From the NCBI RefSeq assembly GCF_001426945.1, contig NZ_LMFS01000001.1, forward strand, positions 1,628,685 to 1,678,739: a DNA stretch of 50,055 bases, read 5' to 3'. Below are positions 36,057 through 44,572 of this stretch, piece after piece. Numbering within the stretch: the stretch's first letter is position 1; each line of letters begins with the position of its first letter. The notes under the pieces are model-generated. The model saw only the letters and a program-made list of their open reading frames with translations. It did no database searches and had not been told where the DNA came from. A program made the position numbers and the translations under genes. This DNA comes from Pseudolabrys sp. Root1462. GTDB lineage: Bacteria > Pseudomonadota > Alphaproteobacteria > Rhizobiales > Xanthobacteraceae.

Positions 36057-36941
36057 ATGGCGCGGATTGCATTTATCGGACTCGGCAACATGGGCCTGCC
36101 GATGGCGGTCAACCTGATCAAGGCCGGTCACCAGGTCGAAGGCGTCGATGTCAATCCGGCCGCGATCGACAAGCTGAAGGCCGAAGGCGGCGTCAACGTC
36201 GAGTTCGCCCATGTCGCGGCGGCGCGGGCCGACGTCGTCGTCACCATGCTGCCGGCCGGCAAGCAGGTGAGGGAGGTCTATCTCGGCAATAACGGCGTGG
36301 TCACCGCGGCGCAGCCCGGCACGCTGCTGATCGACTGCTCCACCATCGACGTCGACACGGCGCGCGCGGTCGCGGCCGAGGCGGAGAAGAAAGGCCTCTT
36401 GATGCTCGACGCGCCGGTGTCCGGCGGCGTCGGCGGCGCCACCGCCGGCACGCTGACCTTCATGGTCGGCGGTTCGGCCCAGGCTTTCACCCGCGCTGAA
36501 TCGATTTTACAGAAGATGGGCAAGACCATCGTGCATGCCGGCGGGGCGGGGACCGGCCAGGCGGCGAAGATCTGCAACAACATGATCCTCGGCATCTCGA
36601 TGATCGCGGTGTCTGAGGCTTTCATCATGGCCGAGAAGCTCGGGCTCGATCACCAGAAACTGTTCGACATCTCGTCCAAGTCGTCCGGTCAGTGCTGGGC
36701 GATGACGACTTACTGTCCCGTTCCGGGACCGGTGCCGACGTCGCCGGCCAATCGCGATTATCAGCCGGGATTCACCGCGGCGATGATGCTGAAGGATTTA
36801 CGTTTGGCGCAGGATGCGGCCAAAGCCGCCGGTGCGAACGCGGAACTCGGCGCGCAGGCGGAAAGACTCTATTCAGCTTATGCCGACAGCGGCGAGGGCG
36901 GCCGCGACTTCTCCGGCATCATTCGTTTCATTCGCGGCTGA
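36057..36941 (+). CDS. mmsB: 3-hydroxyisobutyrate dehydrogenase
   Basis: It oxidises 3-hydroxyisobutyrate to methylmalonate semialdehyde with NAD+, the step after the hydrolase encoded upstream. The 294-residue protein begins with the nucleotide-binding GLGNMGLPMAVNL, and contains DAPVSGGVGGATAGTL (substrate loop) and GAGTGQAAKICNNM with the catalytic Lys171. GGGAG precedes the ATG. The final valine-pathway enzyme (methylmalonate-semialdehyde dehydrogenase) is not in the window. Confidence 0.94.
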   Translation: MARIAFIGLGNMGLPMAVNLIKAGHQVEGVDVNPAAIDKLKAEGGVNVEFAHVAAARADVVVTMLPAGKQVREVYLGNNGVVTAAQPGTLLIDCSTIDVDTARAVAAEAEKKGLLMLDAPVSGGVGGATAGTLTFMVGGSAQAFTRAESILQKMGKTIVHAGGAGTGQAAKICNNMILGISMIAVSEAFIMAEKLGLDHQKLFDISSKSSGQCWAMTTYCPVPGPVPTSPANRDYQPGFTAAMMLKDLRLAQDAAKAAGANAELGAQAERLYSAYADSGEGGRDFSGIIRFIRG

Positions 36942-37056
36942 AGACGCGCATTTTCGTGGCGCGCGGCGCCGCTTTTGCACCGCTGCGGATGCATGTGGTG
37001 AACGAGTTCTTGCGCCGACTGCTTCAAATGGAGACGGCAACAGATCGTTCACCGTT

Positions 37057-37089
37057 TTAAATAAACCTAATCTTTATGCTGTTATTTAA
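37057..37089. promoter_or_regulatory. AT-rich inverted repeat upstream of ldtR
   Basis: TTAAATAA (37057-37064) and TTATTTAA (37082-37089) form an 8-bp inverted repeat with a 17-nt spacer. It sits inside an AT-rich stretch (about 37051-37101) that stands out from the GC-rich surroundings, 107 nt before the ldtR ATG. Operators of MarR-type regulators are often inverted repeats, so autoregulation is possible but unproven. Confidence 0.4.
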
Positions 37090-37195
37090 GCCGTTTTTAG
37101 AAGGCCCCGCATAAGTTGACGCCTATTAGGGACGAGGAAAACAGGGCCTCGCACCCGGCCAAAAAGGCCAAGTAGAAAGCGAAGGGGCGTTAGAC

Positions 37196-37708
37196 ATGAA
37201 AGCCGTCGTCAAGACGGTCGAACCCGCCGAACGCGAAGCGCGGTTCGACACTATCCGACCACTGTATCACGAGGCGCTGACCTTGGTGGAGCGGCTGCAT
37301 CGCCGGTTGCTCGACGTGATCAAGGACGAGTTCGACCGCCGCGGACGCTCCGACATCAATTCGGTGCAGGCGCTGCTGTTGTACAATATCGGCGACAAGG
37401 AGCTCACCGCCGGCGAACTGCGTACGCGCGGTTACTATCTCGGCTCCAACGTCTCCTACAATCTGAAGAAGCTTGTGGAGATGGAATTCCTCGATCACCA
37501 GCGTTCGCGCGTCGATCGCCGTTCGGTCCGCATCAAGCTGACCGCCAAGGGCCAGGAAGTGCGCGATATCGTCGATGCGCTCTACCAGAAGCACGTGCGC
37601 ACGGTTGAGCAGGTCGGTGGCATCAATGCCGACGAGTTCGCCAACCTGAACAAGTCGCTGCATCGGCTCGAGCGCTTCTGGACCGATCAGATTCTGTACC
37701 GCCTCTAA
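37196..37708 (+). CDS. ldtR: MarR/winged-helix regulator LdtR
   Basis: The 170-residue protein matches the Rhizobiales LdtR regulator, which in Sinorhizobium and Liberibacter controls an L,D-transpeptidase gene and osmotic tolerance. It has a winged helix (about 55-115: NSVQALLLYNIGDKELTAGE, RGYYLGSNVSYNLKKLVE, VDRRSVRIKLTAKG) and helical flanks for dimerisation. A GGGG ribosome site precedes the ATG. The L,D-transpeptidase target is not in the window. A strong terminator follows. Confidence 0.9.
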   Translation: MKAVVKTVEPAEREARFDTIRPLYHEALTLVERLHRRLLDVIKDEFDRRGRSDINSVQALLLYNIGDKELTAGELRTRGYYLGSNVSYNLKKLVEMEFLDHQRSRVDRRSVRIKLTAKGQEVRDIVDALYQKHVRTVEQVGGINADEFANLNKSLHRLERFWTDQILYRL

Positions 37709-37747
37709 GATCTTTCGAGGGTCTTCGCTTTCTGGCGAGACGACTTG

Positions 37748-37779
37748 CCCCGGCCGGCATCCTCCCCGGCCGGGGTTTT
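37748..37779 (+). terminator. Rho-independent terminator of ldtR
   Basis: A perfect 10-bp GC stem CCCCGGCCGG / CCGGCCGGGG (37748-37757, 37766-37775) with an 8-nt loop runs into TTTT. It lies 40 nt after the ldtR stop. Confidence 0.9.
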
Positions 37780-37838
37780 GTCGTTGGCGCGGTGCGCGTT
37801 ATGAATGCCGCAATAACGCGCAACGAAACGGTGAAGCC

Positions 37839-38234
37839 ATGGTCCCTTCGGTCGGCGCCTTTGCCATCATTCCCTGCAACGACCTTTCGGCCTCGACTGC
37901 ATTCTGGCAACGGCTCGGCTTCAAGCGCGTCGGCGGCGAGAGCGAGTATCTGCTGATGTCGGGCTGGGGCTGCGAAGTGCATCTGACGCAGGCCGGCTCC
38001 GGCGAATGGCGCGTGCCTGATAACAATCCCTTCGGTGTTTTCATTCGCACGCCGGAAGTGGCGGCGATTGCGGCGCGCGTCGATGATCTCGTCATCCGTC
38101 CGGGCGGCGTTCTCCGGCACCGCGAATGGGGAATGTACGAAGTCGGCATCAACGGGCCGGACAGTTTGCTCGTGCGCGTCGGGTGGCCGTCGGACTTGAT
38201 GTCACAAACGTCCGTTCCGGAAGCCGGGCTATAA
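37839..38234 (+). CDS. VOC-family (glyoxalase/bleomycin-resistance-like) protein
   Basis: The 131-residue protein is a single VOC domain. The AFAIIPCNDLSASTAFWQRL opening is followed by GFKRVGGESEYLLM, and later by metal-type acidic and His positions. VOC proteins include dioxygenases, glyoxalases, epimerases and drug-binding proteins, so the role cannot be stated. The last 6 nt overlap the convergent small gene. No clear ribosome site is seen. Confidence 0.75.
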   Translation: MVPSVGAFAIIPCNDLSASTAFWQRLGFKRVGGESEYLLMSGWGCEVHLTQAGSGEWRVPDNNPFGVFIRTPEVAAIAARVDDLVIRPGGVLRHREWGMYEVGINGPDSLLVRVGWPSDLMSQTSVPEAGL

Positions 38235-38456
38235 TTTAGCCGCCACTGCGGGACCGGTTTCTCGAGGCGCTGTCATGCTCGCTTGGGGCACCGCAAAGCC
38301 GACGTGGCGGTCACCAGCCCAAAGCTCAACGGCATAGCCATCCAGCTCGATGCGGGCTTTTTCCAACGCCTCATCGTCGCCGCGGCATTCAAAGCACCAG
38401 GACTGGCCAACGATGTTGCCGGACTCGTCGAGTTTGAAAGCACGGTATTCTGCCAT
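38229..38456 (-). CDS. Conserved-style small protein, function unknown
   Basis: The 75-residue protein begins MAEYRAFKLDESGNIVGQSW and contains CFECRGDDEALEKARIELDG and VELWAGDRHV. It resembles a short family often seen in Bradyrhizobium-like genomes (an EYRA-type N terminus and an ELWxGDR motif). There is no signal or membrane segment. It is convergent with the VOC gene and divergent from the regulator at 38604. Confidence 0.7.
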   Translation of the reverse strand: MAEYRAFKLDESGNIVGQSWCFECRGDDEALEKARIELDGYAVELWAGDRHVGFAVPQASMTAPRETGPAVAAKL

Positions 38457-38529
38457 AAGAAATTTTAACCCCGGCTGGCTGTGATCCGCAAGGGATAAGT
38501 ATCTGAAATATCATATGAAAATGTCTCAC

Positions 38530-38567
38530 TTGACACAGTTTTGCAACTTTATGGAACTTTATATAAT
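38530..38567 (+). promoter_or_regulatory. Probable promoter elements upstream of the 38604 regulator
   Basis: A perfect TTGACA (38530-38535) and a perfect TATAAT (38562-38567) lie in a markedly AT-rich stretch. They are 26 nt apart, too far for one sigma-70 promoter. The TATAAT is more likely paired with a weaker -35 such as TTTTGC (38539-38544, 17-nt spacer). Which pair is used is unknown. Confidence 0.4.
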
Positions 38568-38573
38568 TGAGTG

Positions 38574-38594
38574 CATTGAGTAAGTAGCTCAATG
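38574..38594. promoter_or_regulatory. Inverted repeat at the 5' end of the 38604 regulator
   Basis: CATTGAG (38574-38580) and CTCAATG (38588-38594) are perfect 7-bp arms with a 7-nt spacer. A direct copy of ATTGAG lies at 38567-38572. The site lies just downstream of the TATAAT and before the ATG, where an autorepressor would bind. Confidence 0.45.
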
Positions 38595-38603
38595 AGGCGA
38601 CCG

Positions 38604-38831
38604 ATGAACGGGTCAGAGAGGGGCGAAAGGCTCCAGGTCATGCTCTCGGCGGAGGAGCTGAGGGCGGTCGACGAATTCCGCTACAGGCATAAAATTCCGA
38701 GCCGCGCCGCCGCCGTTCGGGAACTTCTGCAAATCGGCCTTTCCGGGAGCGTGACCGACGGGGACGGTCGCAAATCAAGCGAGTACGGCCTCTTCGGGCG
38801 CGGCGCCAACAGCCACTCCGCCGGGGAATAA
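38604..38831 (+). CDS. Small ribbon-helix-helix-like regulator
   Basis: From ATG 38604 (GAGG 6 nt before it) the protein has 75 residues. LQVMLSAEELRAVDEFRYRHKIPSRAAAVRELLQIGL fits an RHH/CopG DNA-binding pattern: a strand-like start, a helix, and a second helix ending in RAAAVRELL. The C terminus is polar and probably disordered. ATG 38592 is an alternative. No toxin gene follows, so an orphan regulator is more likely than a toxin-antitoxin pair. Confidence 0.7.
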   Translation: MNGSERGERLQVMLSAEELRAVDEFRYRHKIPSRAAAVRELLQIGLSGSVTDGDGRKSSEYGLFGRGANSHSAGE

Positions 38832-38893
38832 GGCGGCGCTCTGCGGGCGGCTATGGCTTGTGTATGATGCGGCTCCCTTCCAATGGAGCGCAC

Positions 38894-39187
38894 ATGGCAA
38901 AGGCCTACTGGGTCGCAACCTATCGCACGATCTCGAATCCGCAGGCGCTCGCCGCCTATGGCGAACTGGCAGGCCCGGCGTTGAAGGCAGCCGGCGGCCG
39001 TGTGCTGGCCCGCGGAATGCCGTCGGCCACGCTCGACGGCGGGTACATGGGGCGCACCGTGGTGGTCGAATACGACAGCGTCGAAGCGGCGCTCGCCGCC
39101 TATAACAGCCCGGCCTATCAGGAGGCGCTCAAGCTGCTCGGCGACGTCGCCAAGGAGCGTGACATTCGCATCATTGAAGCGGTATAG
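38894..39187 (+). CDS. DUF1330-family protein
   Basis: The 97-residue protein has the DUF1330 layout: MAKAYWVATYRTISNPQALA, YGELAGPALKAAGGRVLARG, VVVEYDSVEAALAAYNSPAYQ and a C-terminal LKLL..RDIRIIEA strand. It is a dimeric ferredoxin-like fold of unknown function. GGAG lies 5 nt before ATG 38894; a longer frame from 38858 is less likely. Confidence 0.85.
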   Translation: MAKAYWVATYRTISNPQALAAYGELAGPALKAAGGRVLARGMPSATLDGGYMGRTVVVEYDSVEAALAAYNSPAYQEALKLLGDVAKERDIRIIEAV

Positions 39188-39221
39188 GCACCGAATCCAC
39201 CATGGCCTTTTAGGGGGAAGC

Positions 39222-39530
39222 GTGAATACGTCGCCTTTGCCTCCGGAAAGCGACAATCCGCAGTGGTGGCCGCAACATGTGCGAAAGGCTTTCCATGCGC
39301 TTGGAGCAGTTCTCGGCGCCGGGCAACTAAAGCCCGAAGACCTGAGTTTGGTCGACGAGAACTTGCTCTCTGGTCACCGCGTAAAATTCGAACACGAACC
39401 TGCACGGGAGCGGGGGGAACGGAAGGGGGTTTATCATCTTCATATATCCGGACCGGTTTTTGCGGGGGCTTGGCGTTTCACCTCCGGACATCTTGAGCGG
39501 CTCGCGAGAGCGACTACGCGCGAACAATAA
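39222..39530 (+). CDS. Hypothetical protein
   Basis: From GTG 39222, with a strong AGGGGGA ribosome site 4-10 nt before it, the frame encodes 102 residues: MNTSPLPPESDNPQWWPQHV, RKAFHALGAVLGAGQLKPED, and later RGERKGVYHLHISGPVFAGA. No known domain is recognised. Base composition is less GC-rich than its neighbours, so it may be recently acquired. Confidence 0.55.
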   Translation: MNTSPLPPESDNPQWWPQHVRKAFHALGAVLGAGQLKPEDLSLVDENLLSGHRVKFEHEPARERGERKGVYHLHISGPVFAGAWRFTSGHLERLARATTREQ

Positions 39531-39545
39531 CTGGCGCTCTGACCA

Positions 39546-39848
39546 CTAATGTTGCCCCCGGCCGCCGTCGCCGAAGGCGCGCTCCAGCGCGATGGCTTCC
39601 TCGAGATCGGCGCAGGGCACCGCGGTGGTCGGCAGGCGGGCGAGGTCCTCCTGAGAGGCGCCCGGCACCAGCGGCTTGCCCTTGATCAGATAGGTGTCGA
39701 AGCCGCGCGCTGACGACGAATCCGGATACAGCGCGAACACGATGTCGTGCGCCTCGATCGCCTTGCGCAGCGCCTCGGCCGGCGCCGGCGCCGCGGTGAA
39801 GCGGGTCAGGTTGTCCCGCGCCATTTGCAGAAGCTGGGCATTGGTCAT
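39546..39848 (-). CDS. Hypothetical protein
   Basis: The 100-residue protein has the helix-rich start MTNAQLLQMARDNLTRFTAA, then AEALRKAIEAHDIVFALYPDSSS and GFDTYLIKGKPL, ending in a glycine-rich tail. GGGGA precedes the ATG. No family is recognised. It is convergent with the GTG ORF at 39222 by a 15-nt gap. Confidence 0.6.
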   Translation of the reverse strand: MTNAQLLQMARDNLTRFTAAPAPAEALRKAIEAHDIVFALYPDSSSARGFDTYLIKGKPLVPGASQEDLARLPTTAVPCADLEEAIALERAFGDGGRGQH

Positions 39849-39905
39849 GGCGTCCCCATTACGTCACAACGGCGGGCGAGGCGAGTCAGCTAAGATATCG
39901 GACCG

Positions 39906-40118
39906 ATGGCGGACAAATCCCAAGTCAAATCCGAAGTCTATTTCGAGATCACGGTGATCGGCGGCAGCGCCAAGGTGGCGGCGGTCGATGCCGCGACCTT
40001 GATCGAGGTGGCGGTGATCGGACCGGCAAGGGCGTCGGTGGCCGACCTGAAGAGGCTGGCGCTGGGCAAGCTGAAGGCACGCATCGCCCGCGAACGCCGC
40101 ACGTTGGAAAAACCCTGA
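39906..40118 (+). CDS. Small conserved-style protein upstream of glyA
   Basis: The 70-residue protein reads MADKSQVKSEVYFEITVIGG, with SAKVAAVDAATLIEVAVIGP as an alternating beta pattern and a basic C-terminal helix (LKRLALGKLKARIARERRTL). Small proteins of this kind occur next to glyA in Rhizobiales (perhaps DUF6898), but I am not sure of the family. No membrane segment is present. Confidence 0.6.
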   Translation: MADKSQVKSEVYFEITVIGGSAKVAAVDAATLIEVAVIGPARASVADLKRLALGKLKARIARERRTLEKP

Positions 40119-40231
40119 AACTCCCTACATCTTGCGCCTGTCCACGGCGTCCCGCGCCACCGCTTGGCCAGCCGGGGCCGATATGCTATTCGCAACTGCG
40201 AACCGGTTCCCCCGGAAATCCCCAATAAAAA

Positions 40232-40247
40232 GGCGCCGAGAGGCGCC
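40232..40247 (+). promoter_or_regulatory. Short GC hairpin in the glyA leader
   Basis: GGCGCC-GAGA-GGCGCC is a perfect 6-bp stem with a tetraloop, preceded by an A-run (40227-40231) and ending 14 nt before the glyA ATG. It may affect translation; a plain structural coincidence is also possible. Confidence 0.3.
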
Positions 40248-40261
40248 CGGAGACCATAGGT

Positions 40262-41545
40262 ATGTCGGCGACGACGCAGCAGTTCTTTTCCGCCCCGCTC
40301 AAGGATGTCGATCCGGAAATTTTCGACGTGATCGGCAAGGAGCTCGGTCGTCAGCGTGACGAGATCGAGTTGATCGCCTCGGAGAACATCGTGTCGCGCG
40401 CTGTGCTCGAGGCCCAGGGTTCGGTGCTGACCAACAAATACGCCGAAGGTTATCCGGGCCGTCGCTATTACGGCGGTTGTCAGTTCGTCGACATCGCCGA
40501 GCAGCTCGCCATCGACCGCGCTAAGAAGCTGTTCGGATGCAATTTCGCCAACGTGCAGCCCAACTCCGGCTCGCAGATGAATCAGGCCGTGTTCCTGGCG
40601 CTGCTGCAGCCGGGCGATACCTTCATGGGTCTCGACCTCAATGCCGGCGGCCATCTCACCCACGGCTCGCCGGTCAATATGTCGGGCAAGTGGTTCAAGC
40701 CGGTGCCGTATGGCGTGCGTCGCGACGACAACCTCATCGACATGGGCGAGGTTGCCAAGATCGCGCGCGAGCACAAGCCGAAGCTGATCCTCGCGGGTGC
40801 CACCGCCTACAGCCGCGTCTGGGACTTCAAGCGTTTCCGCGAAATCGCCGATGAAGTCGGCGCCTACCTGATGGTCGACATGGCGCACTTTGCCGGCCTG
40901 GTTGCCGGCGGCGTGCATCCGTCGCCGATCCCGCATGCGCATGTCGTCACCACGACGACGCACAAGTCGCTGCGCGGCCCGCGCGGCGGCATGATCCTCT
41001 CCAACGACGAAGCCATCGCCAAGAAAATGAATTCGGCGGTATTCCCCGGTCTGCAGGGCGGCCCGCTGATGCACGTCATCGCCGCCAAGGCGGTCGCGTT
41101 CGGCGAGGCGCTGCAGCCCGAATTCAAGACCTACGCCAAGAACATCGTCGATAACGCCCGCGCGCTCGCCGAGACGCTGAAGGCCCATGGTCTCGACATC
41201 GTCTCGGGTGGCACCGACAACCATCTGATGCTGGTCGATCTGCGCCCCAAGCGCCTGACCGGCAAGGTGGCCGAGGTCGCGCTCGGCCGCGCCCACATCA
41301 CCTGCAACAAGAACGGCATTCCGTTCGATCCCGAAAAGCCGATGGTCACCTCGGGCGTGCGTCTCGGCACGCCGGCGGGCACCACCCGCGGTTTCGGCAC
41401 GGCGGAGTTCAAGCAGGTCGGCGAGATGATCGTCGAGGTGCTCGATGTGCTGTCGCAGAAGGGCGTTGCCGAGGACTCGCTGATCGAGACCAAGGTGCGC
41501 GGCAAAGTGAAGGCGCTGCTGGATCGGTTTCCGATTTATCAGTGA
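40262..41545 (+). CDS. glyA: Serine hydroxymethyltransferase
   Basis: GlyA interconverts serine and glycine with tetrahydrofolate, feeding one-carbon metabolism. The 427-residue PLP enzyme has [36 protein letters not shown], the cofactor Lys235 in [16 protein letters not shown], and the C-terminal [14 protein letters not shown] segment. It is the first gene of a co-directional run, followed by a palindromic repeat and nrdR. Confidence 0.97.
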   Translation: MSATTQQFFSAPLKDVDPEIFDVIGKELGRQRDEIELIASENIVSRAVLEAQGSVLTNKYAEGYPGRRYYGGCQFVDIAEQLAIDRAKKLFGCNFANVQPNSGSQMNQAVFLALLQPGDTFMGLDLNAGGHLTHGSPVNMSGKWFKPVPYGVRRDDNLIDMGEVAKIAREHKPKLILAGATAYSRVWDFKRFREIADEVGAYLMVDMAHFAGLVAGGVHPSPIPHAHVVTTTTHKSLRGPRGGMILSNDEAIAKKMNSAVFPGLQGGPLMHVIAAKAVAFGEALQPEFKTYAKNIVDNARALAETLKAHGLDIVSGGTDNHLMLVDLRPKRLTGKVAEVALGRAHITCNKNGIPFDPEKPMVTSGVRLGTPAGTTRGFGTAEFKQVGEMIVEVLDVLSQKGVAEDSLIETKVRGKVKALLDRFPIYQ

Positions 41546-41552
41546 TGACGGC

Positions 41553-41654
41553 GTCATTCCGGGACGGCCAGCAGGGCCGGACCCGGAATCCGGACGCGCA
41601 TGATGAATAAGATCTGGATTCCGGGTGTGGTGCTTCGCACTGCCTCGGAATGAC
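41553..41654. repeat. Nested palindromic repeat between glyA and nrdR
   Basis: The outer arms GTCATTCCG (41553-41561) and CGGAATGAC (41646-41654) are perfect complements. An inner perfect 11-bp pair ACCCGGAATCC (41581-41591) / GGATTCCGGGT (41616-41626) sits inside. It is the clearest cruciform-like member of the family in the window. Confidence 0.8.
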
Positions 41655-41668
41655 AAAGGGAAAAACGC

Positions 41669-42145
41669 ATGCGTTGCCCAAGCTGCGGTAGCCTCGACAC
41701 GCAGGTGAAGGATTCAAGGCCGACCGAAGACTCGGCCGTGATCCGCCGCCGCCGGGTCTGTCTCGCCTGCAATTTCCGCTTCACCACCTTCGAGCGCGTG
41801 CAGTTGCGCGAGCTTACCGTGATCAAGCGCAACGGCCGCCGCGTGCCGTTCGACCGCGACAAGCTGATGCGATCGGTTCAGGTCGCCTTGCGAAAGCGGG
41901 CGGTCGAGCCGGAGCGCATCGAGCAGATGGTCTCCAAGATCGTCCGCGAGCTGGAAAGCATGGGCGAGAACGAAGTGACGTCGGAGACGATCGGCGAAGC
42001 GGTGATGCAGCACTTGCGCGAGATCGACGACGTCGCCTATGTGCGCTTTGCCTCGGTCTATCGCAATTTCCGCGAGGCCAAGGATTTCCGCGCCGCGCTG
42101 GATGAATTGCGCGCCGAGGACGACGAGGTTCCAGTCCGTAAATGA
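41669..42145 (+). CDS. nrdR: Transcriptional repressor NrdR
   Basis: NrdR represses ribonucleotide reductase genes in response to (d)ATP. The 158-residue protein has the Zn ribbon ([38 protein letters not shown]) followed by an ATP-cone ([20 protein letters not shown]). The stop overlaps the ribD ATG by 4 nt, so nrdR and ribD are translationally coupled. Its own target genes are not seen here. Confidence 0.97.
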   Translation: MRCPSCGSLDTQVKDSRPTEDSAVIRRRRVCLACNFRFTTFERVQLRELTVIKRNGRRVPFDRDKLMRSVQVALRKRAVEPERIEQMVSKIVRELESMGENEVTSETIGEAVMQHLREIDDVAYVRFASVYRNFREAKDFRAALDELRAEDDEVPVRK

Positions 42146-43272
42146 GCGAAACAGAAACCGCCGTCGCGCCGTCATCCGCAGCCGCCGATGACGAACGCTA
42201 CATGAAGCTCGCGCTGGCGCTCGGCCGCCGCGGCCTCGGCAATACCTGGCCAAATCCGGCGGTCGGTGCCGTGCTGGTCAAGGACGGCGTCATCGTCGGG
42301 CGGGGATGGACGCAGCCCGGCGGCCGGCCGCATGCCGAAGTCGAGGCGCTGCGCCGCGCCAAGCGCGCCGCCAAGGGCGCGACGCTCTACGTGACGCTCG
42401 AGCCGTGCTCGCACGAAGGCATGACGCCGCCTTGTGCCGACGCCGTCATCAAGGCCGGCGTCGCCCGCGTCGTCTCGGCGCTCGAGGATCCCAACCCGGA
42501 AGTCGCAGGGCAGGGCCATGCCCGGCTGCGCGAAGCCGGCATAGATGTCGATGTTGGCCTCTGCGCCGGCGAGGCGCGTCAGGCGCATGCCGGCCACATC
42601 AGCCGCATCGCCACCAGCCGGCCGCACGTTACGCTCAAGCTCGCGGTCTCCGCGGACGGCAAGGCTGGCCTCGCCGGCCGCAAGCCGGCGCCGATCACCG
42701 AAGTCGAGGCGCGCGATCGCGTATTCATGATCCGCTACCAGAGCGACGCCATCCTGGTCGGCCTCGGCACCATCCTCTCTGACAATCCGCAACTCACCAC
42801 GCGCCTGCCGGGGCTCTACGAGCGCTCGCCGGTGCGCGTCGTTCTCGACGCCAATCTGCGCATTCCGCTGTCGCTGTCGGTGGTCTCGACCGTTGGCGAC
42901 GTGCCGACCTGGATCTTCTGCTCGAAGAAGGCGTCCGACGTTGCCGAGGACTTCCTGACGCAGAAGGGCTGCAAGGTGTTCCGGGTCGACGACACGCAGG
43001 GACGTCTCGATCTCGATGAGATCATGAAAATTCTGGCCGAGCAGGGCATCACGCGGCTGATGGTCGAGGGCGGCCCGACTGTCGCGTCCTCGTTCGCCGC
43101 CGCCGACATGGTCGACGAGTTCGTGCTGTTCCGCGGCTCCCGCGATGTCGGCGACAAGGGCATCGATCCACTCGAAGGCATGCCGCTCGACAAGCTCACC
43201 GGCCAGCTCAAGCTCATCGACACCGCACTGCTTGGCCCGGATACGATCGAGCATTATGTGCGCGCGTCGTGA
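42142..43272 (+). CDS. ribD: Bifunctional riboflavin deaminase/reductase RibD
   Basis: RibD deaminates and then reduces the pyrimidine intermediate of riboflavin synthesis. The 376-residue protein has the N-terminal deaminase domain with the Zn motifs PHAEVEAL and [16 protein letters not shown]. The C-terminal reductase domain has [33 protein letters not shown] and [13 protein letters not shown]. It overlaps nrdR by 4 nt. A palindromic repeat separates it from ribE. Confidence 0.97.
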   Translation: MSETETAVAPSSAAADDERYMKLALALGRRGLGNTWPNPAVGAVLVKDGVIVGRGWTQPGGRPHAEVEALRRAKRAAKGATLYVTLEPCSHEGMTPPCADAVIKAGVARVVSALEDPNPEVAGQGHARLREAGIDVDVGLCAGEARQAHAGHISRIATSRPHVTLKLAVSADGKAGLAGRKPAPITEVEARDRVFMIRYQSDAILVGLGTILSDNPQLTTRLPGLYERSPVRVVLDANLRIPLSLSVVSTVGDVPTWIFCSKKASDVAEDFLTQKGCKVFRVDDTQGRLDLDEIMKILAEQGITRLMVEGGPTVASSFAAADMVDEFVLFRGSRDVGDKGIDPLEGMPLDKLTGQLKLIDTALLGPDTIEHYVRAS

Positions 43273-43296
43273 GGTTGAACTGCGAGGCTTATTCAT

Positions 43297-43372
43297 TCTC
43301 CGCTCGTCCCCGCGAAGCGGGGACCCAGTCTTTCTGGCTTCTGGAGTCCCGCTTGCGCGGGAATGAACGGAG
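43297..43372. repeat. Palindromic repeat between ribD and ribE
   Basis: CCCCGCGAAGCGGGG (43308-43322) and CCCGCTTGCGCGGG (43348-43361) form two hairpins. The outer arms, TCTCCGCTCGTCCCCGCG on the left and CGCGGGAATGAACGGAGT on the right, can also pair. It is the same family as the repeat at 14961. Confidence 0.75.
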
Positions 43373-43399
43373 TAAGGTACGCTGCTTGAGGAAAATCTG

Positions 43400-44005
43400 A
43401 TGTTCACCGGCATTGTCACCGATCTCGGCGAAATCCGCTCGGTCGAAGCCCGCGCCAACAACCTGTCGGCGCTGTCGATCTACACGCGCTATCCGCGCGC
43501 CGAATTGATCGACGGCGCGTCGATCGCCTGCAACGGCGTTTGCCTCACCGTCGTCGCCGCCGGTGAAGACAATGGCCGCGCCTGGTTCGCAGCCGATGCA
43601 GCGGCCGAGACGCTCGCCATCACCACGGTCGGACGCTGGCAGCGTGGCGGCAAGGTCAATCTCGAGCGGCCGCTGAAGATCGGCGACGAACTCGGCGGCC
43701 ACCTGGTCGCCGGCCATGTCGATGGTCTGGCCAAAGTCGTGGCCCGCGAGGACATGACCGAAATGGCGCGTTTCACGCTGCGCGCGCCGCACGCGCTTGC
43801 CCGGTTCGTCGCGCCGAAGGGTTCGGTGGCGCTGGACGGCGTGTCACTGACCGTGAACGAGGTCAAAGGCGACGATTTTACCGTTCTGATCATCCCGCAT
43901 ACGCTGCACGTGACCACATTCGGCGGCCTCAAAGCGGGCGATGACATCAATCTCGAAGTCGACACCATGGCGCGTTATGCCGCGCGTTTGATGGAAACCC
44001 GCTAA
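43400..44005 (+). CDS. ribE: Riboflavin synthase, alpha subunit
   Basis: It dismutates two 6,7-dimethyl-8-ribityllumazine molecules into riboflavin. The 201-residue protein has two lumazine-binding beta barrels: MFTGIVTDLGEIRSVEARAN, then ASIACNGVCLTVV, and in the second repeat LGGHLVAGHVDGLAKVV and VALDGVSLTVNEVKGDDF. It works with RibH, encoded next, which makes the substrate. Confidence 0.97.
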   Translation: MFTGIVTDLGEIRSVEARANNLSALSIYTRYPRAELIDGASIACNGVCLTVVAAGEDNGRAWFAADAAAETLAITTVGRWQRGGKVNLERPLKIGDELGGHLVAGHVDGLAKVVAREDMTEMARFTLRAPHALARFVAPKGSVALDGVSLTVNEVKGDDFTVLIIPHTLHVTTFGGLKAGDDINLEVDTMARYAARLMETR

Positions 44006-44065
44006 AGCCTTGTTTAGCGGGCGGGCCCTTGCTACGACCCCGGCCCAACAAGGAATTGAAGCACT

Positions 44066-44572
44066 ATGGCCAAGAAGACCAGCGCGGCGACGCGCGCGCC
44101 TAAAGCCCCGGCGAAGAAATCGGAGGCGAAATCGGCGCCGCATGTCCTGATCGTCGAGGCGCGTTACTACGACGCGATCGCCGACGAGCTGCTGCGCGGC
44201 GCGGCTGCGGTGCTCACCGAAGCCGGGGCCACCTACGAGGTCGTCACCGTGCCCGGCGCGCTCGAGGTTCCCGGCGCCATCGCCATGACGCTCGATGCGC
44301 CGAAGAACAAGGGCAAGTTCGACGGCGTCGTCGCGCTCGGTTGTGTCATTCAGGGCGAGACCTATCATTTCGATCTGGTGTCGAATGAATCGGCGCGCGG
44401 CCTGACGGATCTCTCGATGCGCGGCGTCGCGCTCGGCAACGGCATTCTCACCGTGGATAACGAAGGCCAGGCGCGGGCGCGTCTCGGCGGTCTTCACGGC
44501 CACAAGGGCGAGGCCGCCGCCAAGGCCGCGCTCGTCATGATCGAATTGAAGCGGTCGCTATCGGGCAAATAA
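44066..44572 (+). CDS. ribH: 6,7-dimethyl-8-ribityllumazine synthase
   Basis: RibH condenses the RibD product with 3,4-dihydroxybutanone phosphate. The 168-residue protein has a Lys/Ala-rich N-terminal extension (about 1-25) before the conserved [35 protein letters not shown] and [19 protein letters not shown] segments. AAGGA lies upstream of the ATG. Its TAA shares one base with the nusB ATG. Confidence 0.97.
   Translation: MAKKTSAATRAPKAPAKKSEAKSAPHVLIVEARYYDAIADELLRGAAAVLTEAGATYEVVTVPGALEVPGAIAMTLDAPKNKGKFDGVVALGCVIQGETYHFDLVSNESARGLTDLSMRGVALGNGILTVDNEGQARARLGGLHGHKGEAAAKAALVMIELKRSLSGK

Noticed and set aside
38604-39187. A toxin-antitoxin pair formed by the RHH-like gene and the next gene
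   Set aside because: The next gene is a DUF1330 protein 62 nt away with its own ribosome site; it is not a known toxin fold.
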